Source: Niallia circulans
GTDB lineage: Bacteria; Bacillota; Bacilli; Bacillales; Cytobacillaceae
Reading direction: 5' to 3'
Assembly (NCBI RefSeq): GCF_007273535.1
Contig: NZ_RIBP01000001.1
Location: 310,001-374,000, forward strand
DNA: 64,000 nucleotides
Under the pieces are notes generated by a model. The model was not told where the DNA came from, made no database searches, and was given only the letters and a program-made list of their open reading frames with translations. How positions within the stretch are numbered: the stretch's first letter is position 1; every line of letters begins with the position of its first letter. Both the position numbers and the translations under genes were made by a program. This document shows positions 53,752 to 63,681 of the stretch, in pieces.

Positions 53752-54633
53752 ATGAAAACTGGTACTGACAGAGTGAAACGTGGGATGGCTGAAATGCAAA
53801 AAGGCGGCGTTATTATGGACGTTATTAACGCAGAGCAAGCAAAAATTGCTGAAGAGGCAGGAGCAGTCGCGGTAATGGCCCTTGAAAGAGTGCCGTCTGA
53901 CATTCGTGCAGCAGGTGGAGTAGCGAGAATGGCTGACCCAACTATTGTCGAAGAAGTAATGAATGCAGTTACGATTCCTGTTATGGCGAAAGCACGTATT
54001 GGTCATATTGTGGAAGCAAGAGTGCTTGAAGCGATGGGTGTTGATTTTATCGATGAAAGTGAAGTTTTAACTCCTGCAGATGAAGAATATCATCTTAATA
54101 AAAATGAATATACAGTGCCTTTTGTTTGTGGCTGTCGAGATTTAGGGGAAGCTGCAAGACGTATCGGAGAAGGTGCTTCTATGCTTCGTACAAAAGGAGA
54201 GCCGGGTACAGGTAATATTGTCGAGGCGGTTCGTCATATAAGAAAGGTAAATGCTCAAGTTCGTAAAATTGTACATATGGAGGAAGATGAACTAATGACA
54301 GAGGCGAAGTTACTTGGCGCTTCTTATGAGCTGTTATTAGAAATTAAAAAACTAGGACGCTTGCCAGTAGTTAACTTTGCAGCCGGCGGTGTAGCAACAC
54401 CAGCAGATGCAGCATTAATGATGCAACTCGGTGCAGATGGAGTTTTTGTTGGTTCAGGTATTTTTAAATCAGATAATCCGGCTAAATTTGCAAAGGCAAT
54501 TGTGGAAGCAACGACTCATTACCAAGACTATCAACTCATTGCTGAAATATCCAAGAATTTAGGTAGTGCAATGAAAGGGATTGAAATCGCTAGTTTAACT
54601 CCAGATCAACGCATGCAAGAACGCGGATGGTAA
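53752..54633 (+). CDS. pdxS: Pyridoxal 5'-phosphate synthase subunit PdxS
   Basis: 293 aa, lyase/synthase subunit that builds PLP from ribose 5-phosphate, glyceraldehyde 3-phosphate and ammonia. Catalytic lysines K80 (VMAKARIGH) and K148 ([10 protein letters not shown]) and D23 are present. AGGAGG before the ATG. Works as a dodecamer with PdxT, whose gene follows after 8 bp. Confidence 0.97.
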   Translation: MKTGTDRVKRGMAEMQKGGVIMDVINAEQAKIAEEAGAVAVMALERVPSDIRAAGGVARMADPTIVEEVMNAVTIPVMAKARIGHIVEARVLEAMGVDFIDESEVLTPADEEYHLNKNEYTVPFVCGCRDLGEAARRIGEGASMLRTKGEPGTGNIVEAVRHIRKVNAQVRKIVHMEEDELMTEAKLLGASYELLLEIKKLGRLPVVNFAAGGVATPADAALMMQLGADGVFVGSGIFKSDNPAKFAKAIVEATTHYQDYQLIAEISKNLGSAMKGIEIASLTPDQRMQERGW

Positions 54634-54641
54634 GTGGAAAT

Positions 54642-55229
54642 ATGTCTGCTGTTAAAGTTGGTGTGCTTGGATTACAAGGTGCTGTTAGAGAACATATTCG
54701 TGCCTTAGAAGCATGTGGAGCAGAAGCTGTGGTTGTGAAGAACAAGGAACAATTGCTTGAGGTGGATGGGTTAATTATTCCTGGTGGAGAAAGCACTACA
54801 ATAAGACGGCTTATAGATAAATATGAATTTATGGAGTCCCTTAGAGAATTTGCAGCATCAGGTAAACCAATGTTTGGAACGTGTGCAGGTTTGATTCTCC
54901 TTGCAAAGTCTATTGAAGGATATAAAGAGCCGCATATTGGTGTTATGGATATTCATGTTGAACGTAATTCATTTGGAAGACAGAAAGAGAGCTTTGAAGC
55001 TACTATTGACATAGTCGGTATAGCTGAACAATTCCCAGCTGTATTTATTCGTGCACCACATATCGTAAGTGCAGGGGAAGATGTAGAAATATTGGCAAAA
55101 CATAACGGTCGGATTGTTGTAGCGAAAGATGGGCAATTCTTGGGATGTTCTTTTCATCCAGAATTAACAGACGAAACACGGTTTACTGAGTATTTTATAA
55201 ATATGGTTAAAATAGCGAAAGTTCATTAA
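54642..55229 (+). CDS. pdxT: Pyridoxal 5'-phosphate synthase glutaminase subunit PdxT
   Basis: 195 aa glutaminase that feeds ammonia to PdxS. Triad: C81 in [10 protein letters not shown]172 and E174 in SFHPELT; PGGEST at 48-53 is the glutamine loop. I chose the ATG at 54642 because the product then starts [15 protein letters not shown] like other PdxT proteins; an ATG at 54627 inside pdxS is possible. Confidence 0.96.
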   Translation: MSAVKVGVLGLQGAVREHIRALEACGAEAVVVKNKEQLLEVDGLIIPGGESTTIRRLIDKYEFMESLREFAASGKPMFGTCAGLILLAKSIEGYKEPHIGVMDIHVERNSFGRQKESFEATIDIVGIAEQFPAVFIRAPHIVSAGEDVEILAKHNGRIVVAKDGQFLGCSFHPELTDETRFTEYFINMVKIAKVH

Positions 55230-55259
55230 AAAAGCTAAAACGATCAGTTTTACATAAAG

Positions 55260-55284
55260 AAACCACCCGTACCAACGGGTGGTT
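55260..55284. terminator. Terminator between pdxT and the symporter gene
   Basis: AAACCACCCGT / ACGGGTGGTTT tight hairpin between convergent genes; can act on both strands. Confidence 0.75.
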
Positions 55285-55288
55285 TACC

Positions 55289-56740
55289 TCAAACAGCTTT
55301 ATCGTTCTTTTTATCCTTCTTAACCCAAAAATCGGCATTTTTAATGCCTAGAGGTTCAGGATTAAAAACAGGGTCTAAACCTTGTTTTTTCTGTCTTTCA
55401 TAATCTTTGAGTGCGATGATGGCTGGTTTAGCAAGTATAACGATAGCAATCATGTTAAGCCATACCATTAAACCTAACCCAACATCTCCAAGAGCCCAAG
55501 CAAGACTCGCTGTTTTTACAGTCCCATAAAAGGTAGTAGCCAGTATAACCAGTTTCAGCAAGTCAGAAAATAAACGATTATTTTTATTGCGAAGCAGATA
55601 AGTCAGGTTTGTTTCTGCAATATAATAGTAGGCCATGATTGTCGTGAAAGCGAATAAGAATAGAGCGATTGCTACAAACCCGGAGCCAAACCCCGGGATG
55701 ATGCTGTCAATTGCAGCTTGGGTAAACCCTGGACCTGGCTCAACGCCTTCCACATTATTGACAATCATTGTTCCATTTGGTGATTCTGTATTATACATTC
55801 CTGTAAACAAAATCATAAATGCAGTAGCCGAGCATACAAGTAATGTGTCGATATAAACAGAGAATGCCTGTACAAGCCCTTGTTTGACAGGATGAGACAC
55901 TTCTGCAGCTGCAGAAGGATGTGGTCCAGTTCCCTGTCCTGCTTCATTCGAGTAAATACCCCGTTTAACACCCCATGCAATTGCCATTCCCATCATTCCG
56001 CCAAATGTAGCTTCCAAATTAAAAGCACTTTTAAAGATTAGTGCAAAAACACTTGGCAGCTCTTGAATGTTAAGTACAACAATGATGATGGATAATAGGA
56101 TATACCCTAGCGCCATGATTGGAACGACTACTTGTGCTACATTTGCTATCCGTTTGACACCGCCAAAAATGATAAACCCAAGCAACAAGACTACCAAAAT
56201 TCCTGTGATATATGTTGGCAGATTAAAGGCGTTTTTCATACCTGCTGCGATTGAGTTTGACTGAACCCCAGGCATTAGTATTGCCATAGAAATGATTGCT
56301 GCTCCTGCAAAGAGAAAGGCAAACCACTTAGAGCCAATTCCCTTTTCAATATAGTAGGCAGGTCCCCCTCTATATTGGCCCTCGTGTTTTACTTTATAAA
56401 TTTGTGCAAGTGTTGATTCGATAAATGCGGTGGAAGCTCCAATAAAGGCCATAAACCACATCCAGAATACTGCGCCAGGTCCACCGAATGCAATTGCCGT
56501 AGCAACTCCAGCAATGTTACCTGTCCCGACTCTTCCAGATAACGCGATCGAAAGTGCTTGAAAGGAGGAGACACCAGCATCTGAACTTTTCCCTTGGAAC
56601 ATTAGGACGATCATTTCCTTCACATGTCTGATTTGTAGGAATTTAGATATAAATGTAAAAACAAGTCCGACTATTAATACAATATAAATGACTGGAGTAC
56701 TCCATAATATCCCATTCAAAAAGGTTACTATTTCTTCCAT
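55289..56740 (-). CDS. Sodium:alanine/amino-acid symporter (AGCS family)
   Basis: 483 aa integral membrane protein with about 11 segments. AGCS signatures: GGPGAVFWMWFMAFIGASTAF and the AIAWGVKRGIYSNEAGQGTGPH segment. Couples Na+ influx to uptake of alanine, glycine or related amino acids. GAGGGG precedes the ATG. The neighbouring Mrp operon would supply the Na+ gradient, though no direct link is shown. Confidence 0.92.
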   Translation of the reverse strand: MEEIVTFLNGILWSTPVIYIVLIVGLVFTFISKFLQIRHVKEMIVLMFQGKSSDAGVSSFQALSIALSGRVGTGNIAGVATAIAFGGPGAVFWMWFMAFIGASTAFIESTLAQIYKVKHEGQYRGGPAYYIEKGIGSKWFAFLFAGAAIISMAILMPGVQSNSIAAGMKNAFNLPTYITGILVVLLLGFIIFGGVKRIANVAQVVVPIMALGYILLSIIIVVLNIQELPSVFALIFKSAFNLEATFGGMMGMAIAWGVKRGIYSNEAGQGTGPHPSAAAEVSHPVKQGLVQAFSVYIDTLLVCSATAFMILFTGMYNTESPNGTMIVNNVEGVEPGPGFTQAAIDSIIPGFGSGFVAIALFLFAFTTIMAYYYIAETNLTYLLRNKNNRLFSDLLKLVILATTFYGTVKTASLAWALGDVGLGLMVWLNMIAIVILAKPAIIALKDYERQKKQGLDPVFNPEPLGIKNADFWVKKDKKNDKAV

Positions 56741-57390
56741 ATTCTACACCCCTCTGTATATAATTTTTAAAATTCTGAATTATATTATATTTCACAAAAT
56801 GATATAAAACAATAAAAATTATTGCCCTATTGCTAAAGTTAAGAACTTTTTATTCTCTTTTTGTAAAGAACAATAAAGAAATGATAGAAAAAATGAATGA
56901 TAGGAAGATCTTTAATAGTAAAAAAGGATAAACAACCTACTATTGTATGGTATTGGAAGATTGCAGACAGTATTTGCTCTGTGAAATGAAAAATATTTCT
57001 AATGTTCCATACATTCGCAGCAAAGGGATAGCGACAGTAGTTTATTTTCACTTCTGCTTATTAGCACTAAAAACACTAATTATTATCTTGCTCTACGGAA
57101 TACTGGTTGGACATTAAAATAAGAAAAAACTGCAGCGTCAGGTGAAAAAGGTCTGAACAAAACAGAATAAGCATAAAAATTTAATCATGAGGAGAAGGGG
57201 ACATAAGAAGGTGAAACCTGAATTACAACCGAACAAATATGGTTCATATTAAGATTGTTCCTTTTTATGTTTTCTATTGCAGGTTTTAGTTCACAAATTA
57301 GGGGTAAAAAAGATTTGTACTTGAACGGAGTTTAGTTTTACGTTAAAATGGTGCAGATAACAATTAGTTAAATGATAATGTGAGTAAAAT
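56741..57390. other. Long gap without a convincing gene
   Basis: A GAACAA / TTGTTC hairpin with T-rich tail lies at about 57229-57262, preceded by a GAGGAGAAGGGG ribosome-like stretch. A minus-strand frame at 56839-57051 has no ribosome site and an unusual composition; I do not call it. Confidence 0.45.
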
Positions 57391-57444
57391 TTGGAGGAGC
57401 CTGTCACTAGGGGATAACTATGCCCTAATGACAGGCTTTTTTTA
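57391..57444 (+). ncRNA. Conserved hairpin element, second copy
   Basis: GGAGGAGCCTGTCACTAGGG..AACTATG..CCCTAATGACAGGC followed by seven T. Shares GGAGGAGCCTGTCACT and GGATAACTATG with 32777. A perfect long stem here suggests a terminator of a short RNA transcribed from about 57300. Confidence 0.45.
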
Positions 57445-57451
57445 TTTTCAT

Positions 57452-57670
57452 TTATAAAGCCTTCGATGCTCTAACGTATTCTCTAGGTTGAAATGCTTCG
57501 ATTTTGTTTTGAAAAACCTTTTCCAGCTCATTATTAATTGGGATTATTTCTTCCATTGCTTTATTATGTTCGATGAGAGAAAATGCTCGTTTTTCCCTTT
57601 GGTCCAAATGCCATAAACTTAGGAATAACAAGCCAAATAAAGAAAGGGAAATACAAACTTTTATTTTCAT
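57452..57670 (-). CDS. Small membrane-anchored or secreted protein
   Basis: 72 aa. N-terminal hydrophobic stretch (VCISLSLFGLLFLSLW) then a charged helical part (HNKAMEEIIPINNELEKVFQNKIEAF). Ribosome site GGTGGTG is moderate. Not recognised. Its 3' end abuts the hairpin element, which could terminate both. Confidence 0.5.
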   Translation of the reverse strand: MKIKVCISLSLFGLLFLSLWHLDQREKRAFSLIEHNKAMEEIIPINNELEKVFQNKIEAFQPREYVRASKAL

Positions 57671-57708
57671 TAAGGCAACACCACCTGTACTAGGTTAGCT
57701 AAATTTTC

Positions 57709-57728
57709 GGTAATTTATACAAATTACC
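57709..57728. promoter_or_regulatory. Dyad before the mrp operon
   Basis: GGTAATTT ATAC AAATTACC, a 20-bp inverted repeat between the small minus-strand gene and mrpA. Could be an operator of either. Confidence 0.4.
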
Positions 57729-57876
57729 AACTAAATGAATTTAATATAAGTGTATTTCACATATTTGGTAAGTCTGGGGAAGACACTACTAATAGTTAGA
57801 AAAAACATTATGAAGTTTTATAAACAAAAAAATTAAAATTAGTTATTACAGTAGATATTTATTAGGGGGGATAACT

Positions 57877-60276
57877 ATGTCATTACTTCATTTAGCAATA
57901 ATTTCACCATTCTTATTTGCTATATTTGTACCTATCGTTTTTAAGTATGTTAGGCAAGTGCATACAGGCTGGTTTGTTCTTACATTGCCAGTGCTGTTGT
58001 TTATTTATTTCTTTTCCTTTATTTCAATCACCTCTGCCGAAGAAACTGTTACCAAAACTGTTTCGTGGATTCCGTCTCTTGGAATCGACTTTACGGCTAA
58101 GGTTGATGGATTAGCTTTATTATTTGCGCTTTTAATTACAGGGATTGGCTCGTTAGTTGTTCTTTATTCTGTTTATTATTTACAGAAGGATAAGGAACAA
58201 TTAAACAATTTTTATGTATATTTGCTGTTGTTCATGGGAGCAATGCTTGGTGTTGTTCTTTCAGATAACTTAATTGTTCTATATACATTTTGGGAATTCA
58301 CTAGCTTTTCATCCTTTTTATTAATTGGCTATTGGTACAAACGCGAAAAGTCACGGTATGGTGCCCAAAAATCAATGCTGATTACGGTTTTTGGCGGTCT
58401 TTCCATGCTAGGAGGGATTATTCTTCTTTATTTAATGACCGGAACCTTCAGCATTTCCGAAATCATTCAGCAAACGAATGAAATCATGACACATCACTTA
58501 TTTATACCAGCAATGCTTTGTATTTTACTTGGCGCCTTAACAAAATCAGCTCAATTTCCATTTCATATATGGCTACCAGATGCAATGGAAGCTCCAACCC
58601 CTGTCAGTGCTTATCTTCATTCAGCAACAATGGTTAAAGCAGGAATTTATTTAGTCGCGAGAATGAGTCCAGTATTTGCTGAAACTGCTCTTTGGGTCTG
58701 GTTAGTAGCAGGGTTTGGGATCGTAACAATGATTTGGGGCTCCTTTTCAGCTGTAAAACAAACAGATTTAAAAGGCATCCTTGCCTTTTCAACCATTAGT
58801 CAACTTGGGATGATTATGACATTACTTGGTATCGGAGGAGCTGCCTTACACTTCGATTCTATTAATGATAGTTATTATATGGTTGCTACCGTAGCGGCAG
58901 TTTTCCATCTCATTAATCATGCAACTTTTAAAGGTGCTCTTTTTATGGTCGCTGGCATTGTCGATCATGAAACTGGCACTAGAGATATTCGGAAGCTTGG
59001 TGGATTAATGCCTCTCATGCCAATTACCTTTACTGTTGCGATAATTGGAACATTTTCAATGGCAGGTCTTCCGCCATTTAATGGTTTTTTAAGTAAGGAA
59101 ATGTTTTTTACGGCAATGGTACGTGTTCTTAGCATGGATATTTTCAATATGGAGACAATCGGCATTCTGTTTCCTGTGATTGCATGGATTGCCAGTGTGT
59201 TTACTTTTGTTTATAGCATGATTATCGTTTTTAAGACGTTCACTGGTAAGCTTCAGCCTGAAAAACTCAAAAAAAAGCCGCATGAGGCGCCAATCGGTAT
59301 GTTAATTTCACCAATTGTTTTGGCTTCACTTGTTGTTGCGTTTGGATTTTTTCCTAACGTTTTAGCCAATACGATTATTGCCCCAGCCGTTGCAGCTATT
59401 ATGCCTGGTTTTACAGTGGAAGTTCATATATCATTTTGGCATGGCTTTAATCCAGAGCTTTTTATGACTTTTGGAGTGATTGCGATAGGATTCATATTGT
59501 ATAAGACTTATCCAAAATGGAGAGAGGTTTATAAGGTTTTTCCTGAGAAGCTGTCACTAAACCATCTTTATGATGAGGCGTTAACTAGTACAGAAAAAAC
59601 TTCTCGCCAGATAACCAATAGTATTTTAACAGGAAATTCTAGAACGTATCTACTCTATTTATTTATCTTTTTTATTATCATGTTAGGCTCCACTTTATTT
59701 ATAAAGGATGCCTTTACGTTTGATACAAGTAATATCTCAAGCATCCATATTGCGGAGGTCATCCTCGCAGTTGGAATATGCATTGTAGCGATAAGTATTC
59801 TGTTCGTTAAATCACGTTTAACTTCTATTATATTATTGGGAGCTGTTGGCTACTCGGTGTCGTTATTCTTTGTTATATACAGAGCACCTGATTTGGCATT
59901 AACTCAGCTTGTTATTGAAACCATTTCTGTTGCGTTATTTTTACTGTGTTTTTATCACTTGCCTAAGTTAAAAAAGCGAGAAGAACGAATTTCCTTTAAA
60001 TTAACAAATGCCCTTATTTCTGTTGGTGTCGGAGCGATTGTCATCCTAATAGGTTTATCGGCACACAGTAATAAGCTATTTGAATCAATTTCACACTATT
60101 ATATCGACAACACATATAAAGAGGCAGCAGGAAAAAATATGGTTAACGTCATCTTGGTTGATTTCCGTGGACTTGATACTATGTTTGAAATTACGGTCCT
60201 TGCTATAGCTGCAATTGGGATATTTGGATTAATCAAGCTTCGCCAACAGGGAGGGAAGAAAACTGAAAACAAATGA
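57877..60276 (+). CDS. mrpA: Na+/H+ antiporter subunit MrpA
   Basis: Largest Mrp subunit, 799 aa, about 21 membrane helices. Related to complex I NuoL: FWEFTSFSSFLLIGYWY, THATFKGALFMVAGIVDHETGTRD and the LPDAMEAPTPVSAYLHSATMVKAG signature; the C-terminal part resembles NuoJ. AGGGGGG before the ATG. First of seven tightly spaced genes that form one antiporter for Na+ tolerance and pH control in the cytoplasmic membrane. Confidence 0.96.
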   Translation: MSLLHLAIISPFLFAIFVPIVFKYVRQVHTGWFVLTLPVLLFIYFFSFISITSAEETVTKTVSWIPSLGIDFTAKVDGLALLFALLITGIGSLVVLYSVYYLQKDKEQLNNFYVYLLLFMGAMLGVVLSDNLIVLYTFWEFTSFSSFLLIGYWYKREKSRYGAQKSMLITVFGGLSMLGGIILLYLMTGTFSISEIIQQTNEIMTHHLFIPAMLCILLGALTKSAQFPFHIWLPDAMEAPTPVSAYLHSATMVKAGIYLVARMSPVFAETALWVWLVAGFGIVTMIWGSFSAVKQTDLKGILAFSTISQLGMIMTLLGIGGAALHFDSINDSYYMVATVAAVFHLINHATFKGALFMVAGIVDHETGTRDIRKLGGLMPLMPITFTVAIIGTFSMAGLPPFNGFLSKEMFFTAMVRVLSMDIFNMETIGILFPVIAWIASVFTFVYSMIIVFKTFTGKLQPEKLKKKPHEAPIGMLISPIVLASLVVAFGFFPNVLANTIIAPAVAAIMPGFTVEVHISFWHGFNPELFMTFGVIAIGFILYKTYPKWREVYKVFPEKLSLNHLYDEALTSTEKTSRQITNSILTGNSRTYLLYLFIFFIIMLGSTLFIKDAFTFDTSNISSIHIAEVILAVGICIVAISILFVKSRLTSIILLGAVGYSVSLFFVIYRAPDLALTQLVIETISVALFLLCFYHLPKLKKREERISFKLTNALISVGVGAIVILIGLSAHSNKLFESISHYYIDNTYKEAAGKNMVNVILVDFRGLDTMFEITVLAIAAIGIFGLIKLRQQGGKKTENK

Positions 60277-60685
60277 TGTCATCTTACAAACGACAACAAA
60301 AATTGTCTTATTTATTATCCTTATTTTCTCTGTGTTTATTTTCTTCACCGGTCATTACACGCCAGGAGGAGGCTTTATAGGTGGGCTCTTAACATCTGGT
60401 GCAATAGTGTTATTACTATTGGCTTTTGACTTAAAGACAGTTAAGAAGATATTGCCATTTAATTATATGTACATGATTGCAACAGGTCTCATATTTGCGA
60501 TTGGAACGGGAGCGGGGGCAATGGTTTTCAACGTTCCCTTCCTAACTCATGCGTATACTCATGTTAATATGCCGATCTTAGGAGAACTTTCGCTCCATAC
60601 AGCTACAATATTTGACCTAGGTGTGTTCTTAGTAGTAGTTGGAGTCACAATGACTATTATTCAAACGATTGGAGGAGATGAATAA
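60263..60685 (+). CDS. mrpB: Na+/H+ antiporter subunit MrpB, probable CTG start
   Basis: 140 aa membrane subunit. From the CTG at 60263 the text reads (M)[21 protein letters not shown], matching the start of other MrpB proteins; GGGAGG ends 7 nt before it. No ATG, GTG or TTG lies in frame near this point; the first one is the GTG at 60332, which would remove 23 residues and the first membrane helix. [20 protein letters not shown] is the family core. It overlaps mrpA by 14 bp. Confidence 0.88.
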   Translation: MKTNDVILQTTTKIVLFIILIFSVFIFFTGHYTPGGGFIGGLLTSGAIVLLLLAFDLKTVKKILPFNYMYMIATGLIFAIGTGAGAMVFNVPFLTHAYTHVNMPILGELSLHTATIFDLGVFLVVVGVTMTIIQTIGGDE

Positions 60686-61026
60686 TGGAAATAATCATGA
60701 TCTTTGTTATTGGGATATTGTTTATGTGTGCAACCTATTTAATGCTTTCCAAAAGCTTGCTGCGGATTATTGTCGGGACTGGGTTATTAAGTCATGGAGC
60801 CCATTTGCTTATTTTAACAATGGGAGGCTTGAAAAAAGGAGCTGCACCATTGCTGGGGGAAAATGCAGAATCATATACAGATCCGATTCCACAAGCATTA
60901 ATATTAACAGCGATTGTCATTAGTTTTGGGGTGACAGCCTTTTTCTTAGTTTTAGCCTATCGTGCCTACCAAGAGCTTGGCACTGACAATATGGAAAAAT
61001 TGAGAGGAATGGATGGCAATGATTAA
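60685..61026 (+). CDS. mrpC: Na+/H+ antiporter subunit MrpC
   Basis: 113 aa, NuoK-like with three membrane helices ([55 protein letters not shown]). Start shares one base with the mrpB stop. Essential partner of the antiporter complex. Confidence 0.95.
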   Translation: MEIIMIFVIGILFMCATYLMLSKSLLRIIVGTGLLSHGAHLLILTMGGLKKGAAPLLGENAESYTDPIPQALILTAIVISFGVTAFFLVLAYRAYQELGTDNMEKLRGMDGND

Positions 61027-62500
61027 TTTTTTACTTTTACCAATATTAATTCCGTTAATAACTGGAGTTATTCTTATTTTCTTTTCCAAAAAAATTATTG
61101 CCCAAAGGTGGATTTCCGCCATATCCTCGATTTCTACTATTGTTGTTTCTGCCATTTTAGTCCAAAAGATCAGACAGGATGGCATTCAAACATTGAATGT
61201 TTCTAGCTGGGAGGCTCCATTTGGGATTACGCTTGTATCTGACATGCTATCAGCATTGCTTGTGCTTACTACTAGTATTGTTGCATGTACTACTCTCATT
61301 TACTCTTTCCGGAGCATTGGGAAAGAGCGCGAGAGGTTTTATTTCTACCCATGTTTTAACTTTCTTATTGTTGGTGTTAATGGAGCATTTACAACAGGGG
61401 ACATATTCAATCTTTTTGTATTCTTTGAAGTAATGCTGATGGCATCTTATGCACTTATCGTACTTGGAGGCACAAAAATACAGCTACGTGAATCTATTAA
61501 ATATCTTCTTGTGAATATTATTTCTTCCGCATTATTTGTCATAACAGTTGCGTATTTATATTCAGTTGTCGGTACACTTAACATGGCACATATATCAGAA
61601 AGAATTAGTGAAGTGGGACAGCCCGGAATTATAACAGTCATTGCGATTTTATTTTTAGTTGTATTTGGTTTAAAAGGAGCGGTTTTCCCGTTATCCTTCT
61701 GGCTTCCAGGGTCTTACAATGCTCCGCCAATTCCCGTAATGGCTCTATTCGGTGCATTACTGACAAAGGTTGGGGTGTACTCCATTATGAGAACGTACAC
61801 GCTGTTTTTTTATCATGATACAGGCTATACTAGCAAAATATTAGCGACGTTAGCTATATTGAGTATTATCTTTGGTTTGATTGGCGCACTTGCTTTTGCA
61901 GACATCAAAAAAATTATTATCTACAATATAATCGTTGCTGTGGGAGTTATTCTTTTCGGCATTTCGGCGATGACTACAGATTCGCTAACAGGTTCGGTGT
62001 TTTATTTAATCCACGATATGCTTATAAAAACGACTCTGTTTCTTTTAGTAGGTATTATTATAAGTATTACTCGCACGAGTAAATTAAAGGAGATTAGCGG
62101 ATTAATTAAAAAATATCCTGGGTTAGCATGGACGTTTTTCTTAAGTGCACTGTCTCTTGCAGGAATTCCACCTCTAAGCGGTTTTATCGGCAAGCTGTTA
62201 ATTGTTAAAGGTGGTTTTGAAGCAGGGAATTACCTTGGTGCAGCAGTTGTATTAATCTCTAGTCTTCTTATATTACTCTCCATAATGAAAATCTTTATAA
62301 ATGGATTTTGGGGTACTCCTCGTTCCTATGAAGGGGAGGGGAAGGCACCGGTGAAAACGTTAATGATTGCACCAATAATCCTAATTAGTATCTCTATTCT
62401 TTTGGGGCTTTGTGCGGAAGCCGTTTATCCGTATATCTCACAGGCGGCTGAGACATTGGTACAACCAGAAATTTATATTGATGCAGTCTTAAAGGAGTGA
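61013..62500 (+). CDS. mrpD: Na+/H+ antiporter subunit MrpD
   Basis: 495 aa, NuoM/N-like, about 14 helices. [23 protein letters not shown] with the conserved Glu and the [27 protein letters not shown] segment with the key Lys are present. ATG at 61013 overlaps mrpC; an ATG at 61019 is also possible (AGAGG lies 5 or 11 nt before). Confidence 0.95.
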   Translation: MAMINFLLLPILIPLITGVILIFFSKKIIAQRWISAISSISTIVVSAILVQKIRQDGIQTLNVSSWEAPFGITLVSDMLSALLVLTTSIVACTTLIYSFRSIGKERERFYFYPCFNFLIVGVNGAFTTGDIFNLFVFFEVMLMASYALIVLGGTKIQLRESIKYLLVNIISSALFVITVAYLYSVVGTLNMAHISERISEVGQPGIITVIAILFLVVFGLKGAVFPLSFWLPGSYNAPPIPVMALFGALLTKVGVYSIMRTYTLFFYHDTGYTSKILATLAILSIIFGLIGALAFADIKKIIIYNIIVAVGVILFGISAMTTDSLTGSVFYLIHDMLIKTTLFLLVGIIISITRTSKLKEISGLIKKYPGLAWTFFLSALSLAGIPPLSGFIGKLLIVKGGFEAGNYLGAAVVLISSLLILLSIMKIFINGFWGTPRSYEGEGKAPVKTLMIAPIILISISILLGLCAEAVYPYISQAAETLVQPEIYIDAVLKE

Positions 62501-62505
62501 TACGC

Positions 62506-62982
62506 GTGGCTTTTCAAATTTTATTAAATGTGTTTCTTGGTTTTATGTGGATGGTAATGACGGTATCATTTGAACCAGTGGCGTTTCTGAAAGGATATCT
62601 ATTCGGTTTGCTGATCATCTATATTTTCAGGAATTTCTTTTCTGCTCGGTTTTACCTATTAAGGATCGTTGCTGTACTAAAGCTGGCCTACATTTTTATT
62701 AGAGAATTAATTGGCTCAAACATAGCCGTTGTGAAAACAGTCTTAAAGCCAAAATTAAATATGCAGCCAGGAATTTTTGCCTACCCGACAATTTTAGAGA
62801 AGGATTGGGAAATAACGCTTCTGGCTAATCTAATCACCTTGACACCTGGTACACTTGTGATTGAGGTATCTCCAGATAATAAAATATTATATGTTCATGC
62901 TATAGATATTAATGATGCACAGGAATCCATCGACTCCATTAAAGGTACATTTGAGAAAGCAATTTTGGAGGTGGGCAGGTAA
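62506..62982 (+). CDS. mrpE: Na+/H+ antiporter subunit MrpE
   Basis: 158 aa. Two N-terminal membrane helices, then a cytosolic part with PGIFAYPT and LITLTPGTLVIEVS typical of MrpE. I chose the GTG at 62506, product MAFQILLNVFLGF, with AAGGAG 8 nt upstream; the GTG at 62497 lies inside this site. Confidence 0.94.
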   Translation: MAFQILLNVFLGFMWMVMTVSFEPVAFLKGYLFGLLIIYIFRNFFSARFYLLRIVAVLKLAYIFIRELIGSNIAVVKTVLKPKLNMQPGIFAYPTILEKDWEITLLANLITLTPGTLVIEVSPDNKILYVHAIDINDAQESIDSIKGTFEKAILEVGR

Positions 62983-63266
62983 TGTTTCAGACGTTTATGT
63001 ATATGGCAATCCTGTTAATCGTAGTTGCGATGATAGGATTTACCTACAGAGCAATTAAAGGGCCAACAACTCCTGATAGAGTCGTTGCATTAGATGCTAT
63101 CGGTATTTGTTTAGCGGGCTTGACTGCTTTAATATCGATTGTCCTTAACACAAGTGCTTTTCTTGAAGTGATTTTAGTAATCGGCATCCTCGCGTTCATT
63201 GGAACGGTAGCTTTTTCTAAATTTTTAGAGAAGGGAGAGGTGATTGAAAATGACCGAGATAGTTAA
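62982..63266 (+). CDS. mrpF: Na+/H+ antiporter subunit MrpF
   Basis: 94 aa, three helices, with the conserved RAIKGPTTPDRVVALDAIG motif. GGAGG upstream; overlaps the mrpE stop by one base. Confidence 0.95.
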   Translation: MFQTFMYMAILLIVVAMIGFTYRAIKGPTTPDRVVALDAIGICLAGLTALISIVLNTSAFLEVILVIGILAFIGTVAFSKFLEKGEVIENDRDS

Positions 63267-63606
63267 GGGGATTGTTGGCTTGTTAATAGCAATTGGAGTT
63301 CTGCTGCATTTAGTGGCTGCTTTAGGTGTCATCCGACTTCCAGATGTTTATACGAGAAATCACGCAGCATCTAAAGCAGCAACGCTTGGAATAATGCTCA
63401 TTCTTCTGGCTACTTTTTTATATTTTTATTTTATAAATGGTCAGTTTAATTCAAGAATTTTACTAGGGATTGCTTTCTTCTTTCTAACTTCACCTGTTGC
63501 AGGCCATCTTATCGGCAGAGCAGCTTACAATTCAGGCGTGGAACTATGGGATAAAAGTGTCCGCGATGATTTAAAAAGTAGTAGAAGCAGCAAAGAAAGT
63601 AATTGA
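63250..63606 (+). CDS. mrpG: Na+/H+ antiporter subunit MrpG
   Basis: 118 aa, three helices, with ALGVIRLPDVYTRNHAASKAATLG, the family signature. ATG at 63250 with GAGAGG upstream; overlaps mrpF by 17 bp. Last gene of the operon. Confidence 0.95.
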   Translation: MTEIVKGIVGLLIAIGVLLHLVAALGVIRLPDVYTRNHAASKAATLGIMLILLATFLYFYFINGQFNSRILLGIAFFFLTSPVAGHLIGRAAYNSGVELWDKSVRDDLKSSRSSKESN

Positions 63607-63634
63607 TGATAAAGAGCGTAAAAATTGCTGTTAA

Positions 63635-63672
63635 AAAACCTTCCGTATTTTACAAATTAACGGAAGGTTTTC
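63635..63672. terminator. Terminator of the mrp operon
   Basis: AAAACCTTCCGT / ACGGAAGGTTTT with a 13-nt loop, flanked by A and T runs; serves the converging gene as well. Confidence 0.8.
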
Positions 63673-63681
63673 TTGTTATCA

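Noticed and set aside
56839..57051. 70-codon minus-strand frame in the gap after the symporter
   Set aside because: No ribosome site and no recognisable features.
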